A stretch of 15,470 nucleotides of DNA from positions 1 to 15,470 of the forward strand of contig CAMWSZ010000025.1 of assembly GCA_947177005.1 (NCBI GenBank), written 5' to 3'. This document shows positions 6,127 through 13,930 of the stretch, one piece after another. Each line of letters begins with the position of its first letter. Within the stretch, counting starts at the first letter, position 1. The stretch comes from an uncultured Clostridia bacterium. Its GTDB lineage: Bacteria; Bacillota; Clostridia; Oscillospirales; Oscillospiraceae. A program made the position numbers and the translations under genes. The notes beneath the pieces are model-generated. The model had not been told where the DNA came from, searched no databases, and saw nothing but the letters and a program-made list of their open reading frames with translations.

Positions 6127-6543
6127 ATGGAAACTGCCGAAATCCGTTTGACCGTACTGTTTGAGGACCCCTTCTGGGTGGGGCTGTTTGAGCGGGTATG
6201 CAATGGCCGGTACAGCGTCTGCAAAATCACCTTTGGTGCGGAGCCGAAAGATTTTGCGGTGTACGAGTACATCCTCAGCCGCTGGGATACGCTGGAGTTC
6301 AGTCCGGCTCTGGACTGCCCTCCGCCGGACACGCGCCGCGTCAATCCGAAACGCCGTCAAAGGCTGCTGCAAAAACAGGCCGGCGCGGGCATCGGAACGA
6401 AGGCGCAGCAGGCTTTGAAGCTCCAGCAGGAGCAGGCCAAAACGGACCGGAAAATTCGGTGCCGCCAACGGAAAGAGGATGAGGCGGCGCGGAAATTCCG
6501 GATTCGAGAGGAAAAACGGAGAGATAAACACAGAGGTCATTAG
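6127..6543 (+). CDS. yjdF: YjdF family protein (DUF2992), 138 aa
   Basis: The product is a close match to the YjdF/DUF2992 family: LTVLFEDPFWVGLFER near the N-terminus, ITFGAEPKDFAVYEYIL in the middle, then NPKRRQR, IGTKAQQALKLQQEQ and a highly basic, probably helical tail ending RDKHRGH. Length is typical. ATG 6127 has AAGGAGG at 6112-6118, a spacing of 8. Biochemical function is unknown; the riboswitch that controls the family responds to azaaromatic compounds, so a role in handling such compounds is generally inferred. The lysine- and arginine-rich tail suggests RNA or nucleic-acid binding. It is a single-gene unit, with its own promoter and leader before it and an intrinsic terminator after it. 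Confidence 0.92.
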   Translation: METAEIRLTVLFEDPFWVGLFERVCNGRYSVCKITFGAEPKDFAVYEYILSRWDTLEFSPALDCPPPDTRRVNPKRRQRLLQKQAGAGIGTKAQQALKLQQEQAKTDRKIRCRQRKEDEAARKFRIREEKRRDKHRGH

Positions 6544-6554
6544 GCTTTTTCCGG

Positions 6555-6588
6555 CAAAGTGCGGGCATCCGGCCCGCGCTTTGTTTTT
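6555..6588 (+). terminator. Intrinsic terminator after yjdF
   Basis: CAAAGTGCGGGC (6555-6566) pairs with GCCCGCGCTTTG (6572-6583), with one G-U pair and a 5-base loop, followed by TTTTT. It starts 12 bases after the yjdF stop. Confidence 0.9.
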
Positions 6589-6595
6589 CCGGCTG

Positions 6596-6624
6596 TTGAC
6601 AAACCGGGAAAAGAATGTTATAGT
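6596..6624 (+). promoter_or_regulatory. Promoter of the DUF1700-padR unit
   Basis: TTGACA (6596-6601), a 17-base spacer and TATAGT (6619-6624), with TGT before the -10. The transcription start would be near 6631, at the edge of the palindrome at 6633-6653. Confidence 0.75.
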
Positions 6625-6632
6625 ACGCTCAT

Positions 6633-6653
6633 CTACTGTTTAATAAACACTAG
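6633..6653 (+). promoter_or_regulatory. Palindromic operator, probably for the PadR regulator
   Basis: TGTTTAATAAACA (6637-6649) is a perfect palindrome around one central base. It extends outward to CTA (6633-6635) and TAG (6651-6653) with one mismatch per side. Its position just downstream of the start site suits a repressor site, most simply for the PadR protein encoded second in the unit (autoregulation). Regulator identity is inferred. Confidence 0.6.
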
Positions 6654-6675
6654 TTTGTGAAAGGAGCTGTGTCGG

Positions 6676-7533
6676 ATGAAGCGTCAAGAGAAAGCGTCCG
6701 TCAAAACCGAGGAAACGTTTTTGCACCGTCTGGGAAAAGCCCTGCTGCGGTATTTCCCCATTGAACAGGTGCGGGAAATTCTGGAGGACTATCAGGAGCA
6801 TTTCTCCCTGGGCCGGGAACGGCATGGAACAAATGAAGCAATGATTGCCGCGCTGGGTTCGCCGGAGATGGCGGCAGCGGACCTTCTGCGGGAAATGCCC
6901 GAGGGCTGGTCCTATCGGATGCGCCATACGCTGCGCTGGGGAACGCCGCTTCTGCTGGCCTGCGCGGGTCTGATTTTACGGTACGCCTATGCGGAGGAAT
7001 TACAAATCTTTGGTACATATTTTTCCCTGACTGCGGGGCCTGTTTTTCTCTTTCTTCTGCTGCACGGTCCAGAACAGGCCGAAATCGAGGGGCGGTTTTT
7101 GAGACCTGTCCCGCGTCCGAAAGCTGCTCTGTACCTGCTGCCCATACTGGCCGTAATGGGTATGGAGGCACTGCCGCAGTGGCTGATCCACGGCCTTCAG
7201 GGATATGTGCCGTATCCTTCCTGGGGAGACCGGCTGGCGCGTCTGACCGGGACCCTGCTGGAATACTGCCAGATTGTTCTGGCTGTGCTGCTGCTTTGGG
7301 TATTGTGGCGCACTTACAGCACATCGATCCGGTATTTCCCGGCAGTTGTACATACGGCGGGCGCGTTTATGACAATGCGTGAAATCTATTGTTTTCTGAC
7401 ACGTATGGATGTATCCACCGCCACGGAGGATATTCCGCGGCTGCTGTTGCTGTGCCTGCTGCCCTACGCCACCGGCGTCATTCTGGCACTGCTGTTCCGG
7501 CATTACATTCAGAAAGCCGGAGAAAAGGGGTGA
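6676..7533 (+). CDS. DUF1700/HAAS-like membrane protein
   Basis: The N-terminal 75 residues form a soluble helical domain (LRYFPIEQVREILEDYQEHF, then ALGSPEMAAADLL) like the HAAS/DUF1700 domain found in partners of PadR regulators. About five membrane segments follow (roughly residues 88-106, 111-130, 150-166, 195-212 and 254-274). Likely an integral cytoplasmic-membrane protein that senses or transduces a signal with the PadR protein; molecular activity is unknown. ATG 6676 has AAGGAG at 6661-6666 with a 9-base spacing. The padR gene begins three bases after the stop, so the two are cotranscribed and probably translationally coupled. In many relatives padR comes first; here the order is reversed. 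Confidence 0.75.
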   Translation: MKRQEKASVKTEETFLHRLGKALLRYFPIEQVREILEDYQEHFSLGRERHGTNEAMIAALGSPEMAAADLLREMPEGWSYRMRHTLRWGTPLLLACAGLILRYAYAEELQIFGTYFSLTAGPVFLFLLLHGPEQAEIEGRFLRPVPRPKAALYLLPILAVMGMEALPQWLIHGLQGYVPYPSWGDRLARLTGTLLEYCQIVLAVLLLWVLWRTYSTSIRYFPAVVHTAGAFMTMREIYCFLTRMDVSTATEDIPRLLLLCLLPYATGVILALLFRHYIQKAGEKG

Positions 7534-7536
7534 AGT

Positions 7537-7860
7537 ATGGACGCACAGCTGAAAAAAGGTATTTTGGAACTGTGTCTGCTGCAATGCCTCAGCGGGGAGC
7601 CGCTGTATGGCTACGACATCATCCAAACGATGCACGCCTATTTCCCCGATGTGACGGAGAGCACTTTTTATGCGGTACTGCGGCGTCTGGACAAGGAGAA
7701 ATTGGCGGAGACGTTCCGCGGGGAGGTGTCCAACGGTCCGGCGCGGAAATACTACCGTCTCACGGACGCGGGCCGGAAACGGCTGAAATCCATGCGGTCG
7801 GACTGGTCGGAATTGCAGCGGATCGTCCGGGAACTGGGGATCGCAGACACACAGGCATAA
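7537..7860 (+). CDS. PadR family transcriptional regulator
   Basis: A 107-residue winged-helix protein with the standard PadR pattern: KKGILELCLLQCL (helix 1), PLYGYDIIQ, ESTFYAVLRRLDKEKL (recognition helix), and a wing with RKYYRLTDAGRKRL. Length fits a minimal PadR with a short C-terminal dimer helix. It probably represses its own unit through the palindrome at 6633-6653. The ribosome site is AAGGGGTGA just upstream of ATG 7537, overlapping the stop region of the membrane-protein gene. Confidence 0.92.
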   Translation: MDAQLKKGILELCLLQCLSGEPLYGYDIIQTMHAYFPDVTESTFYAVLRRLDKEKLAETFRGEVSNGPARKYYRLTDAGRKRLKSMRSDWSELQRIVRELGIADTQA

Positions 7861-7901
7861 AAAAGGGCGCAGGGGGAAGCGTTTCCCTCTGTGCCCTTTT
7901 T
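7859..7901. terminator. Bidirectional terminator between padR and hinT
   Basis: AAAAGGGCGCAGGGGGAA (7861-7878) pairs with TTTCCCTCTGTGCCCTTTT (from 7882), with a few G-U pairs. T-runs on both strands mean it can end both the padR transcript and the convergent hinT transcript. Confidence 0.85.
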
Positions 7902-7906
7902 GAAGC

Positions 7907-8251
7907 TCAGCCCGGAGGCCAGGTCATGTCGCGGCCCGCCAGCACATGGAAATGCAGATGCGGGACGCTCTGCTGACCAGCTTCGCCGATGTTGGAGACG
8001 ACGCGGTAGCCGGGTCCGGAAAAGCCCAATTCGTCCGCTAATTTTGCGATGACCGTAAAGATATGGCCCACGATATGGGCATTTTCTTCGTTGACGGCCG
8101 AGACGGATTGAATGTGCGTCTTGGGGACCACCAGAAAATGGGTGGGGGCTTGGGGGGAGATGTCATGGAAGGCGTAGCAGAGACCGTCTTCGTAGACCTT
8201 GTTGCTGGGAATCTCCCCGGCGATGATTTTGCAGAAGAGACAGTCGGACAT
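7907..8251 (-). CDS. hinT: HIT family nucleotide hydrolase (HinT-like)
   Basis: A 114-residue histidine-triad protein. It begins SDCLFCKIIAGEIPS, has PQAPTHFLVVPKTHI in the middle and the triad HLHFHV (His98, His100, His102), with His100 the expected catalytic residue. HinT-type enzymes cleave purine nucleoside phosphoramidates such as lysyl- or other aminoacyl-adenylate adducts in the cytosol. The ribosome site is AAGGAGG at 8259-8265. The gene lies 18 bases after alaS and is probably in its transcript, which fits a role in clearing aminoacyl-AMP by-products of the synthetase (inference). Confidence 0.93.
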   Translation of the reverse strand: MSDCLFCKIIAGEIPSNKVYEDGLCYAFHDISPQAPTHFLVVPKTHIQSVSAVNEENAHIVGHIFTVIAKLADELGFSGPGYRVVSNIGEAGQQSVPHLHFHVLAGRDMTWPPG

Positions 8252-8269
8252 AGGTGTACCTCCTTACTT

Positions 8270-10933
8270 TTATTTCGCGTGTTCGTTGACGTAATCATCC
8301 AGCGCGGCAAGCGCGTCGTCGAGCTTGAGCAGATCACTGCCGCCGCCGGTGGCGCTGTCGGGACGCCCGCCGCCTTTGCCGCCGCAGATAGGCGCAAGAT
8401 TCTTGATGATGTCCCCGGCCTTGATCCCGCGGCTGACCGCTTCCTTGCCGCAAATGGCCTGGAAGGTGATTTTTCCGTCGCTGACGCCCGCCAGCAGCGC
8501 CACAACCGCCGCGTCTTTATCCCGCATAAAGTCACCCAGCTTACGCATATCCTCTGTCTTCAAGCCCGGGCGGGACATCGACACCACATGCAGGCCCTTC
8601 ACTGTCTTGGCGTCGAGCAGGAACTGCCCGGCATCGCTCAAGAATTCTTTTGCCTTCATCTTCTCAATGGTCTGGCGCAGCTCACGCAGCTCCGCGGTCA
8701 TCTGACCGGTGCGCTCCCGGAGATCGGCGGGTTTTACCTTCAGTTCGGCAGCCGCCCGGAACAGCAATTCCTGATTCTTATTCATCACATCCATAGCCCG
8801 GCGGCCTGTAGCGGCCTCAATACGCCGCACGCCGGACGCTACGGAAAATTCGCTGTTGATATGGAACAGTCCCGCCTTTGCGGTGTTGTCCAAATGGGTG
8901 CCGCCGCAGAACTCAACGGAATACCCATTTCCCATATCCACCACGCGGACCACATCGCCGTATTTCTCGCTGAACAGTGCAATGGCGCCGGTTTTTTTCG
9001 CTTCTTCAATGGGCATCTCGGTGGCAGCGACGGAATAGCCCTCCAGAATGGCGTCGTTGACCACGCGGGAGACCTCACTCAATTCCCCGGCGGTCATGGC
9101 AGAGAAGTGGGTGAAGTCGAAACGGAGGTAGTCCTCTTCCACCAGTGAGCCGGACTGATGCACATGATCGCCGAGAACAGTGCGCAGCGCCTTGTCCAGC
9201 AGGTGGGTAGCGGTATGGGCACGCATAATGGCGCGGCGGCGTTCGGTGTCAATGGAGACCGTCACGGTGTCGCCGGTTTGCAGGCCGCCGGAAACGACTT
9301 TTCCGTAATGCAGGAATTTGCCGCCCTTGTTCTTCTGCACATCTGTCACCACAAATTCAAAGCGGTCATTTTTGATAGAGCCGTGGTCGGCCGTCTGACC
9401 GCCCATTTCCGCGTACATGACCGTCTGGTCCAAAACCAGAATCGCCTCCACGCCTGCGGCGATTTCGCTGCGGAACTCCCCGTCCGCCACAATCGACAGC
9501 ACTTTTGCAGTGTTTTCGGTCCTGTCATACCCGATAAATTCGGTAGCGGGCACGTCCTTGCCAAACTCAATTCCGGCCCAGCCCAGATCGCCCAGCGCCT
9601 CCCGGGCTTTCCGGGCACGGGTGCGCTGCTCCTCCATGAATTGTTTGAAGCCGTCCAGATCGACGCTCATGCCCTCTTCTTCCACCATTTCAATTGTCAG
9701 ATCAATGGGGAAGCCGTAGGTATCATAGAGCTTGAAGGCGTCCGCACCGGAGAAAACCTTTTCGCTCTTTTCCTTGTGGCCGTTGAGCATCTCGGTGAAA
9801 ATCTTCATGCCGCTGTCAATGGTCTTGGCAAAGCTCTCCTCCTCCATTCGGATGATGCGGGTGATATACGCCTCTTTTTCCTTCAGGTCGGGATAGGCAA
9901 CCTCATTCTCGCGTATCACAACCGCGCACACTTCATACAGGAAGGGGCGGTTAACACCCAGCAGCTTGCCGTGACGGGCCGCGCGGCGTAGCAGACGCCG
10001 CAGCACATAACCCCGTCCCTCGTTGCTGGGCAGGACGCCGTCGCAGATCATCATGGTGGCCGAACGGATATGGTCGGTGATGACCCGCAGGCTGACGTCG
10101 CTCTTGTGGCTCTGGCCGTAGGTCGCGCCGGTGATGCCGCTGACCTTGTTGGTGATGTTCATGACCGTGTCCACATCAAAGAGGGAGTCCACGTTCTGGC
10201 TGACGCAGGCGATTCGTTCCAGACCCGCGCCGACGTCGATGTTTTTCTGCTTCAATTCGGTGTAATTGCCCTGACCGTCGTTGTTGAACTGGCTGAACAC
10301 GTTGTTCCAGATCTCGATATACCGGTCGCAGTCGCAGCCGACGGTGCAGCCCGGCTTACCGCAGCCGTATTCCGGACCGCGGTCGTAGTACACCTCGGAG
10401 CAGGGGCCGCAGGGGCCGGAACCGTGTTCCCAGAAATTGTCCTCTTTTCCAAAACGGTAGATCCGTTCAGCGGGGATTCCAACATCCTTGTTCCAAATTT
10501 CGAACGCCTCGTTATCAGCGGGTGTGGTCTCGTTACCGGCAAAAACTGACGGATACAGCCGGTCCGCCTCCAGGCCCAGCCATTCCGGACTGGTCAGAAA
10601 CTCCCAGCACCAAGTGATTGCTTCTTTTTTGAAGTAGTCGCCAAAGGAGAAATTGCCCAGCATCTCAAAATAGGTGCCGTGCCGTGCGGTCTTGCCGATG
10701 TTCTCGATATCGCCGGTGCGGATGCACTTCTGACACGTACAGACACGATGACGGGGCGGTTCCACTTCGCCGGTGAAATAGGGCTTCATGGGGGCCATGC
10801 CGCTGTTGATGAGCAGCAGGCTGGCGTCGTTCTGTGGAATCAGGGAAAAACTGGGGAGCCGCAGATGATCCTTTGTCTCAAAGAATTTCAGAAACATTTC
10901 GCGGATTTCATTTACGCCGTAAGACTTGTGCAT
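8270..10933 (-). CDS. alaS: Alanyl-tRNA synthetase
   Basis: An 887-residue, full-length class II synthetase that charges tRNA-Ala. The N-terminal catalytic region is typical (SYGVNEIREMFLKFFE, LINSGMAPMKPYFTG, TYFEMLGNFSFGDYFKKEA). The editing domain that removes mischarged Ser and Gly has HTATH (His573, His577) and CGGTH (Cys676, His680), close to the E. coli positions. The C-terminal C-Ala domain ends with a GGKGGGRPDSATGGG loop. ATG 10933 has AAGGAG at 10943-10948. Only 52 bases separate it from the upstream hydrolase gene and they hold no terminator or convincing promoter, so it is most likely transcribed from the T-box promoter at 13776-13803. Confidence 0.98.
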   Translation of the reverse strand: MHKSYGVNEIREMFLKFFETKDHLRLPSFSLIPQNDASLLLINSGMAPMKPYFTGEVEPPRHRVCTCQKCIRTGDIENIGKTARHGTYFEMLGNFSFGDYFKKEAITWCWEFLTSPEWLGLEADRLYPSVFAGNETTPADNEAFEIWNKDVGIPAERIYRFGKEDNFWEHGSGPCGPCSEVYYDRGPEYGCGKPGCTVGCDCDRYIEIWNNVFSQFNNDGQGNYTELKQKNIDVGAGLERIACVSQNVDSLFDVDTVMNITNKVSGITGATYGQSHKSDVSLRVITDHIRSATMMICDGVLPSNEGRGYVLRRLLRRAARHGKLLGVNRPFLYEVCAVVIRENEVAYPDLKEKEAYITRIIRMEEESFAKTIDSGMKIFTEMLNGHKEKSEKVFSGADAFKLYDTYGFPIDLTIEMVEEEGMSVDLDGFKQFMEEQRTRARKAREALGDLGWAGIEFGKDVPATEFIGYDRTENTAKVLSIVADGEFRSEIAAGVEAILVLDQTVMYAEMGGQTADHGSIKNDRFEFVVTDVQKNKGGKFLHYGKVVSGGLQTGDTVTVSIDTERRRAIMRAHTATHLLDKALRTVLGDHVHQSGSLVEEDYLRFDFTHFSAMTAGELSEVSRVVNDAILEGYSVAATEMPIEEAKKTGAIALFSEKYGDVVRVVDMGNGYSVEFCGGTHLDNTAKAGLFHINSEFSVASGVRRIEAATGRRAMDVMNKNQELLFRAAAELKVKPADLRERTGQMTAELRELRQTIEKMKAKEFLSDAGQFLLDAKTVKGLHVVSMSRPGLKTEDMRKLGDFMRDKDAAVVALLAGVSDGKITFQAICGKEAVSRGIKAGDIIKNLAPICGGKGGGRPDSATGGGSDLLKLDDALAALDDYVNEHAK

Positions 10934-10985
10934 AGGAAAACACTCCTTGTTAAAAAAATAAATATAATAGGGTGGAAAGGCCCGC

Positions 10986-13106
10986 TTACGCAGCCGCTTC
11001 CAATCCGATATTATCTATAGCGGCCTGTCCGGAACCGTTGAAGCGGAACGACAGCCCGACGGTCCGCCCGGCATCGAACGCCTCCCCCTCCGGGACAAAC
11101 GCCTCCGCTGGTATTGCAACAGTTGCAAACGCTTTTTTATACACGCAGGTATCGAACACAAAATCCAGTTTATCAGTCCGCACCGGCAGGATCGGAAACA
11201 CCGCCGCAAAATCGCTGATGCGTGCGGAGGCAGCGTGTCCGTCCGCGTCGGTCAGAACCACATCGCCGTCCAGAAGGGAATATTTGCCGCTTTTGACGGC
11301 ACTGCTGTTTAAATCGCAGATGTCGAAGCTGACAGCGCGGCCGGTCAGGTCCAGCTCCGGCAGCGAGACGTCGAAGGACGCCCTGCCGTTCCATTGCAGG
11401 TGCAGGGCGTGAGTATCCTCACCGCCGAAGTCCATCAGCTCCTCTGTCCACAGCCGCACGCCCTGCGCCGACAGTATTGTTCCCTCCATTGTACCCGTTT
11501 CCAAATCGGAATCCTCCTCGAAACCGGCAACAGGCTGAAACGCTGAGCTCTCCCAGCACTGCACATAGACCGTATCCGGCAATTGGGCCGCGTACTGTTT
11601 CCAATCGGTCAGAAGGGTCCGGCAGCTCCGGTCCTCCAGCAGAGTGACGTCCAAAAACGCCTTGATAAACAGGCACGCGATTTCCTGCTGCTGGTCCTCC
11701 GGCAGCAAGCTCTCCACGTTCAGCAGGGCGGAGAAGGGTCCTCTCTGGTCGAACGCGCCCCACAGGGAATTGAACTGCCCGTGATTGGCTCCGGCTATGT
11801 ACAGCGCGGTTTTCAGGAAATCCCCCTGTCCGGAAAACGTGATATTTTCATACTGAGACATTCCCATAAACGTGCTCACATCCCGGTCCGCCGCGCCATG
11901 GAGGAGCAGATAGTTGACGTCCTGGATTTTGACACTGTGGTCCGCCGGTTTGTACTGGTTGACCGTAGGCGCAATGGCGATAATGGATTGAATGGAATAG
12001 TTATAGTCGAATTCGACAGTGCCGTTTTCCGGATACCGGTCGTAGCTGTTGAACAGGTACGCGGTGGCCACCATTTCCCCGCCGCGGCTGTGTCCGGCAA
12101 TGGCGATTTTTTCTTCGTCCAGCCGTCCATACAGCGGGTTTTCTCGCTCCCGGCTGTAGTCCAGCAGCAGGCCGATGTGCTCCAGCAGCAGCACCGCCCG
12201 GCCGGCGTTCTCGCCGGTCAGCATATTGCAGGCATTCTGGTCCACTGATACGACAACATAGCCGTAGGACGCCAGATACTGTCCCAGATAATCGTAGCCC
12301 AAATAGGATTCGGTGGTAATCTCATGGTTGCCGTGGGCCATGAACAGCACCGGACAGTTTTTTCCGTCCTCCGGATACCAGACCCGTCCGGCCAGCGGGA
12401 CCGCCGTAAGGTCGTAGTCCCAGTAGGCGTCCACATAATTTCCGGTGATATTGCCGGTATCCCGGCTCATATACCAGGACAGATTGACCGTTCCGGATTC
12501 CAGATCCGTCTCCGGACCGTAGTCCAGCATGTTAGCCGTACAGGGTCCCGGTCCGGCGGGCAGGGCGCTGTTTTTCTCGTGGGAACAGGGATTCAGGGCC
12601 AGATAGCGGGGGATATAGTTGTCGCTGAAGCCCTCGGTGAACAGCAGCACCGCCAATAAAATCACCGCGGTAACAGACAGCAAAGCGGCCGCCAGCGTGA
12701 CAGCATTCATCCGCCGGTAACGCACGATGCTCCAGCCGCTGGCCGCCAGCAGCCACAGCGGTGCCGTGACAGCCGCGGAGAACAGCCATACACGCCAGGT
12801 CCAGCCCTCCCCCGCGCCGTTTTGAACCGTGTACACCACGGAGCCATACAGCAGCCCCAGGGCCATTAGCCAGCCAAGACCGTGACCCAGCGCGGCCCGC
12901 AGAAATTTCTGTGCCAGCCAAAAAGCCAGTTCCAGCAAAAGCATCACCACGGCGCACAGCAGCAGGCAACCAACCGGCCCGGGCCAATAGAGGGCCGAGC
13001 AGCCGGAACCGATGACCAGCGCGCCCACCAGCACGCCAATGCGGCACAGCGCAGGCTCAGTACCGCGAAAATGTTTCAAAAGGGGGAAATCTGTGAGGGT
13101 ATTCAA
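10986..13106 (-). CDS. Membrane-anchored alpha/beta hydrolase
   Basis: A 706-residue protein. About five membrane segments (roughly residues 22-40, 45-66, 73-93, 104-124, 135-156) are followed by an extracytoplasmic alpha/beta-hydrolase domain: an MAHGNHE oxyanion-region strand, nucleophile elbow AGHSRGGE (Ser340), HGAADRD (Asp407 or Asp409) and GANHGQF (His442). It resembles dienelactone-hydrolase/chlorophyllase-type families; the substrate is unknown. The C-terminal 150 or so residues look like a beta-sandwich, possibly binding a surface ligand. The start is TTG 13106 with AGAGGA eight bases upstream, 13 bases after the lipoprotein stop, so the pair is probably coupled. It lies between a T-box leader and alaS and so should rise with tRNA-Ala starvation. 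Confidence 0.8.
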   Translation of the reverse strand: MNTLTDFPLLKHFRGTEPALCRIGVLVGALVIGSGCSALYWPGPVGCLLLCAVVMLLLELAFWLAQKFLRAALGHGLGWLMALGLLYGSVVYTVQNGAGEGWTWRVWLFSAAVTAPLWLLAASGWSIVRYRRMNAVTLAAALLSVTAVILLAVLLFTEGFSDNYIPRYLALNPCSHEKNSALPAGPGPCTANMLDYGPETDLESGTVNLSWYMSRDTGNITGNYVDAYWDYDLTAVPLAGRVWYPEDGKNCPVLFMAHGNHEITTESYLGYDYLGQYLASYGYVVVSVDQNACNMLTGENAGRAVLLLEHIGLLLDYSRERENPLYGRLDEEKIAIAGHSRGGEMVATAYLFNSYDRYPENGTVEFDYNYSIQSIIAIAPTVNQYKPADHSVKIQDVNYLLLHGAADRDVSTFMGMSQYENITFSGQGDFLKTALYIAGANHGQFNSLWGAFDQRGPFSALLNVESLLPEDQQQEIACLFIKAFLDVTLLEDRSCRTLLTDWKQYAAQLPDTVYVQCWESSAFQPVAGFEEDSDLETGTMEGTILSAQGVRLWTEELMDFGGEDTHALHLQWNGRASFDVSLPELDLTGRAVSFDICDLNSSAVKSGKYSLLDGDVVLTDADGHAASARISDFAAVFPILPVRTDKLDFVFDTCVYKKAFATVAIPAEAFVPEGEAFDAGRTVGLSFRFNGSGQAAIDNIGLEAAA

Positions 13107-13119
13107 GGGGGCGGTCCTC

Positions 13120-13530
13120 TCATTGCTTCTTGATTTCCAGACCGATCAGGTCCAGATTCGGGTCAAAGGCCAGACGGACCAGCACATCGTCCTCGGAGAA
13201 CTGGCAGTACATGACGGCGATGCCGTAGCTCTCGCCGCCGGACGACTGTCCGGTGGTCATCCGGCTCTCGATCTGTTTGTAGACGCCTGCGCCGTCCAGC
13301 TGCCGCAGGGCAAGGGCCTGGATGTCCTCGACGGAGGTGCCTGCGGCCACGTCGTCCCGCAGGGCGTCATAGACGGCCTCGTACTCGCCGCCCGCAATCA
13401 GCAGCAGGACCTCCTGGCCCCGTTCCAGCAGGGAGGTTTCGTCCATGCCGTCGGGAAGGGGTTTCCCTTTGCAGGCGGTCAGGGCCAGAAGGAGCAGCAG
13501 GCAGAACAGGGCATTTGCGGTTTTTTTCAT
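13120..13530 (-). CDS. Small DUF3887-like lipoprotein
   Basis: A 136-residue protein with a lipoprotein signal peptide: MKKTANALFCLLLLLALTAC, with lipobox LTAC and the acylated Cys at residue 20. The mature domain (EVLLLIAGGEYEAVYDAL, then a beta-rich end with VRLAFDPNLDLIGLEIKKQ) resembles DUF3887, a small NTF2-like domain often found beside or fused to alpha/beta hydrolases. That fits the hydrolase gene directly downstream; the two likely form a surface pair. ATG 13530 has GGGAGA at 13538-13543. A longer frame starting at TTG 13545 overlaps the T-box terminator and is less likely. The family call is from pattern only. Confidence 0.75.
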   Translation of the reverse strand: MKKTANALFCLLLLLALTACKGKPLPDGMDETSLLERGQEVLLLIAGGEYEAVYDALRDDVAAGTSVEDIQALALRQLDGAGVYKQIESRMTTGQSSGGESYGIAVMYCQFSEDDVLVRLAFDPNLDLIGLEIKKQ

Positions 13531-13543
13531 TGCGGAATCTCCC

Positions 13544-13769
13544 AAAAAATAATAAAATCCCCCGCCACCATATAGGGGCGAAGGTTTCGCGGTACCACCC
13601 TATTTATCCCGGGAACGGGACATCTCGAGGCCCGATAACGGAGGCGGCCCGTACTGTTCGTCGCAGTCTGCCAGGGAGTGGCTGTACCGGCGGGCCTGAC
13701 CGCGGGGCTTGCACTGTCCCCCGCTCGCTGGAGCGGTCCGTGCCGGAACTCGATCCCTCATTGCTTTGC
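13544..13769 (-). ncRNA. Alanine T-box leader (tRNA-Ala riboswitch)
   Basis: On the minus strand the T-box core AGGGTGGTACCGCG lies at 13588-13601. Its TGGT would pair with the ACCA end of tRNA-Ala. A Stem I base AGGGA (13754-13758) pairs with TCCCT (13673-13677), and CCGGC (13742-13746) pairs with GCCGG (13687-13691). Between them the 3' side of the specifier loop reads TACAGCCAC, giving codon GCC (13680-13682, alanine) followed by A. The terminator hairpin (CCTTCGCCCC with GGTGGCGGGGG, 13559-13584) ends in a T-rich run to 13544. Uncharged tRNA-Ala would block termination and allow expression of the lipoprotein, hydrolase, alaS and hinT genes. Confidence 0.92.
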
Positions 13770-13775
13770 GTTTGT

Positions 13776-13803
13776 ATTATAACACACAAATACAGGATGT
13801 CAA
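13776..13803 (-). promoter_or_regulatory. Consensus promoter of the T-box operon
   Basis: On the minus strand TTGACA (13798-13803), a 16-base spacer and TATAAT (13776-13781). Both boxes match the consensus exactly. The start would be near 13769, just ahead of T-box Stem I. Confidence 0.85.
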
Positions 13804-13892
13804 CAGGAAGATTATGCAGAAAAGCGGAATGGAGGGCGTAAATATGAAATGCCGGGTGTGCATCTGCTCTGGTTTCTTCCTTGGATCAGGAG

Positions 13893-13920
13893 AAAAAATA
13901 GGGGCGGCTGTACCGCCCCT
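13893..13920 (-). terminator. Intrinsic terminator after the CD1247-type gene
   Basis: On the minus strand AGGGGCGG (13913-13920) pairs with CCGCCCCT (13900-13907) around a 5-base loop, followed by ATTTTTTCT. It ends the efp-zinc-ribbon transcript before the T-box promoter. Confidence 0.9.
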
Positions 13921-13930
13921 AACCGGAAAA

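Noticed and set aside
7389..7976. Plus-strand open frame of 195 codons overlapping padR
   Set aside because: It is out of frame with the DUF1700 and padR genes, runs across the terminator into hinT, and has no domain or ribosome site.
8063..9148. Plus-strand open frame of 361 codons, and a similar one at 9158-9991, opposite alaS
   Set aside because: Both lie antisense to the conserved alaS editing and C-terminal domains. Their His- and Gly-rich products reflect codon bias of the real gene.
10934..10985. AT-rich stretch before alaS as a separate promoter
   Set aside because: A TATTATATTTA-like sequence is present on the minus strand, but no -35 box lies at a suitable distance. I could not support a promoter call.
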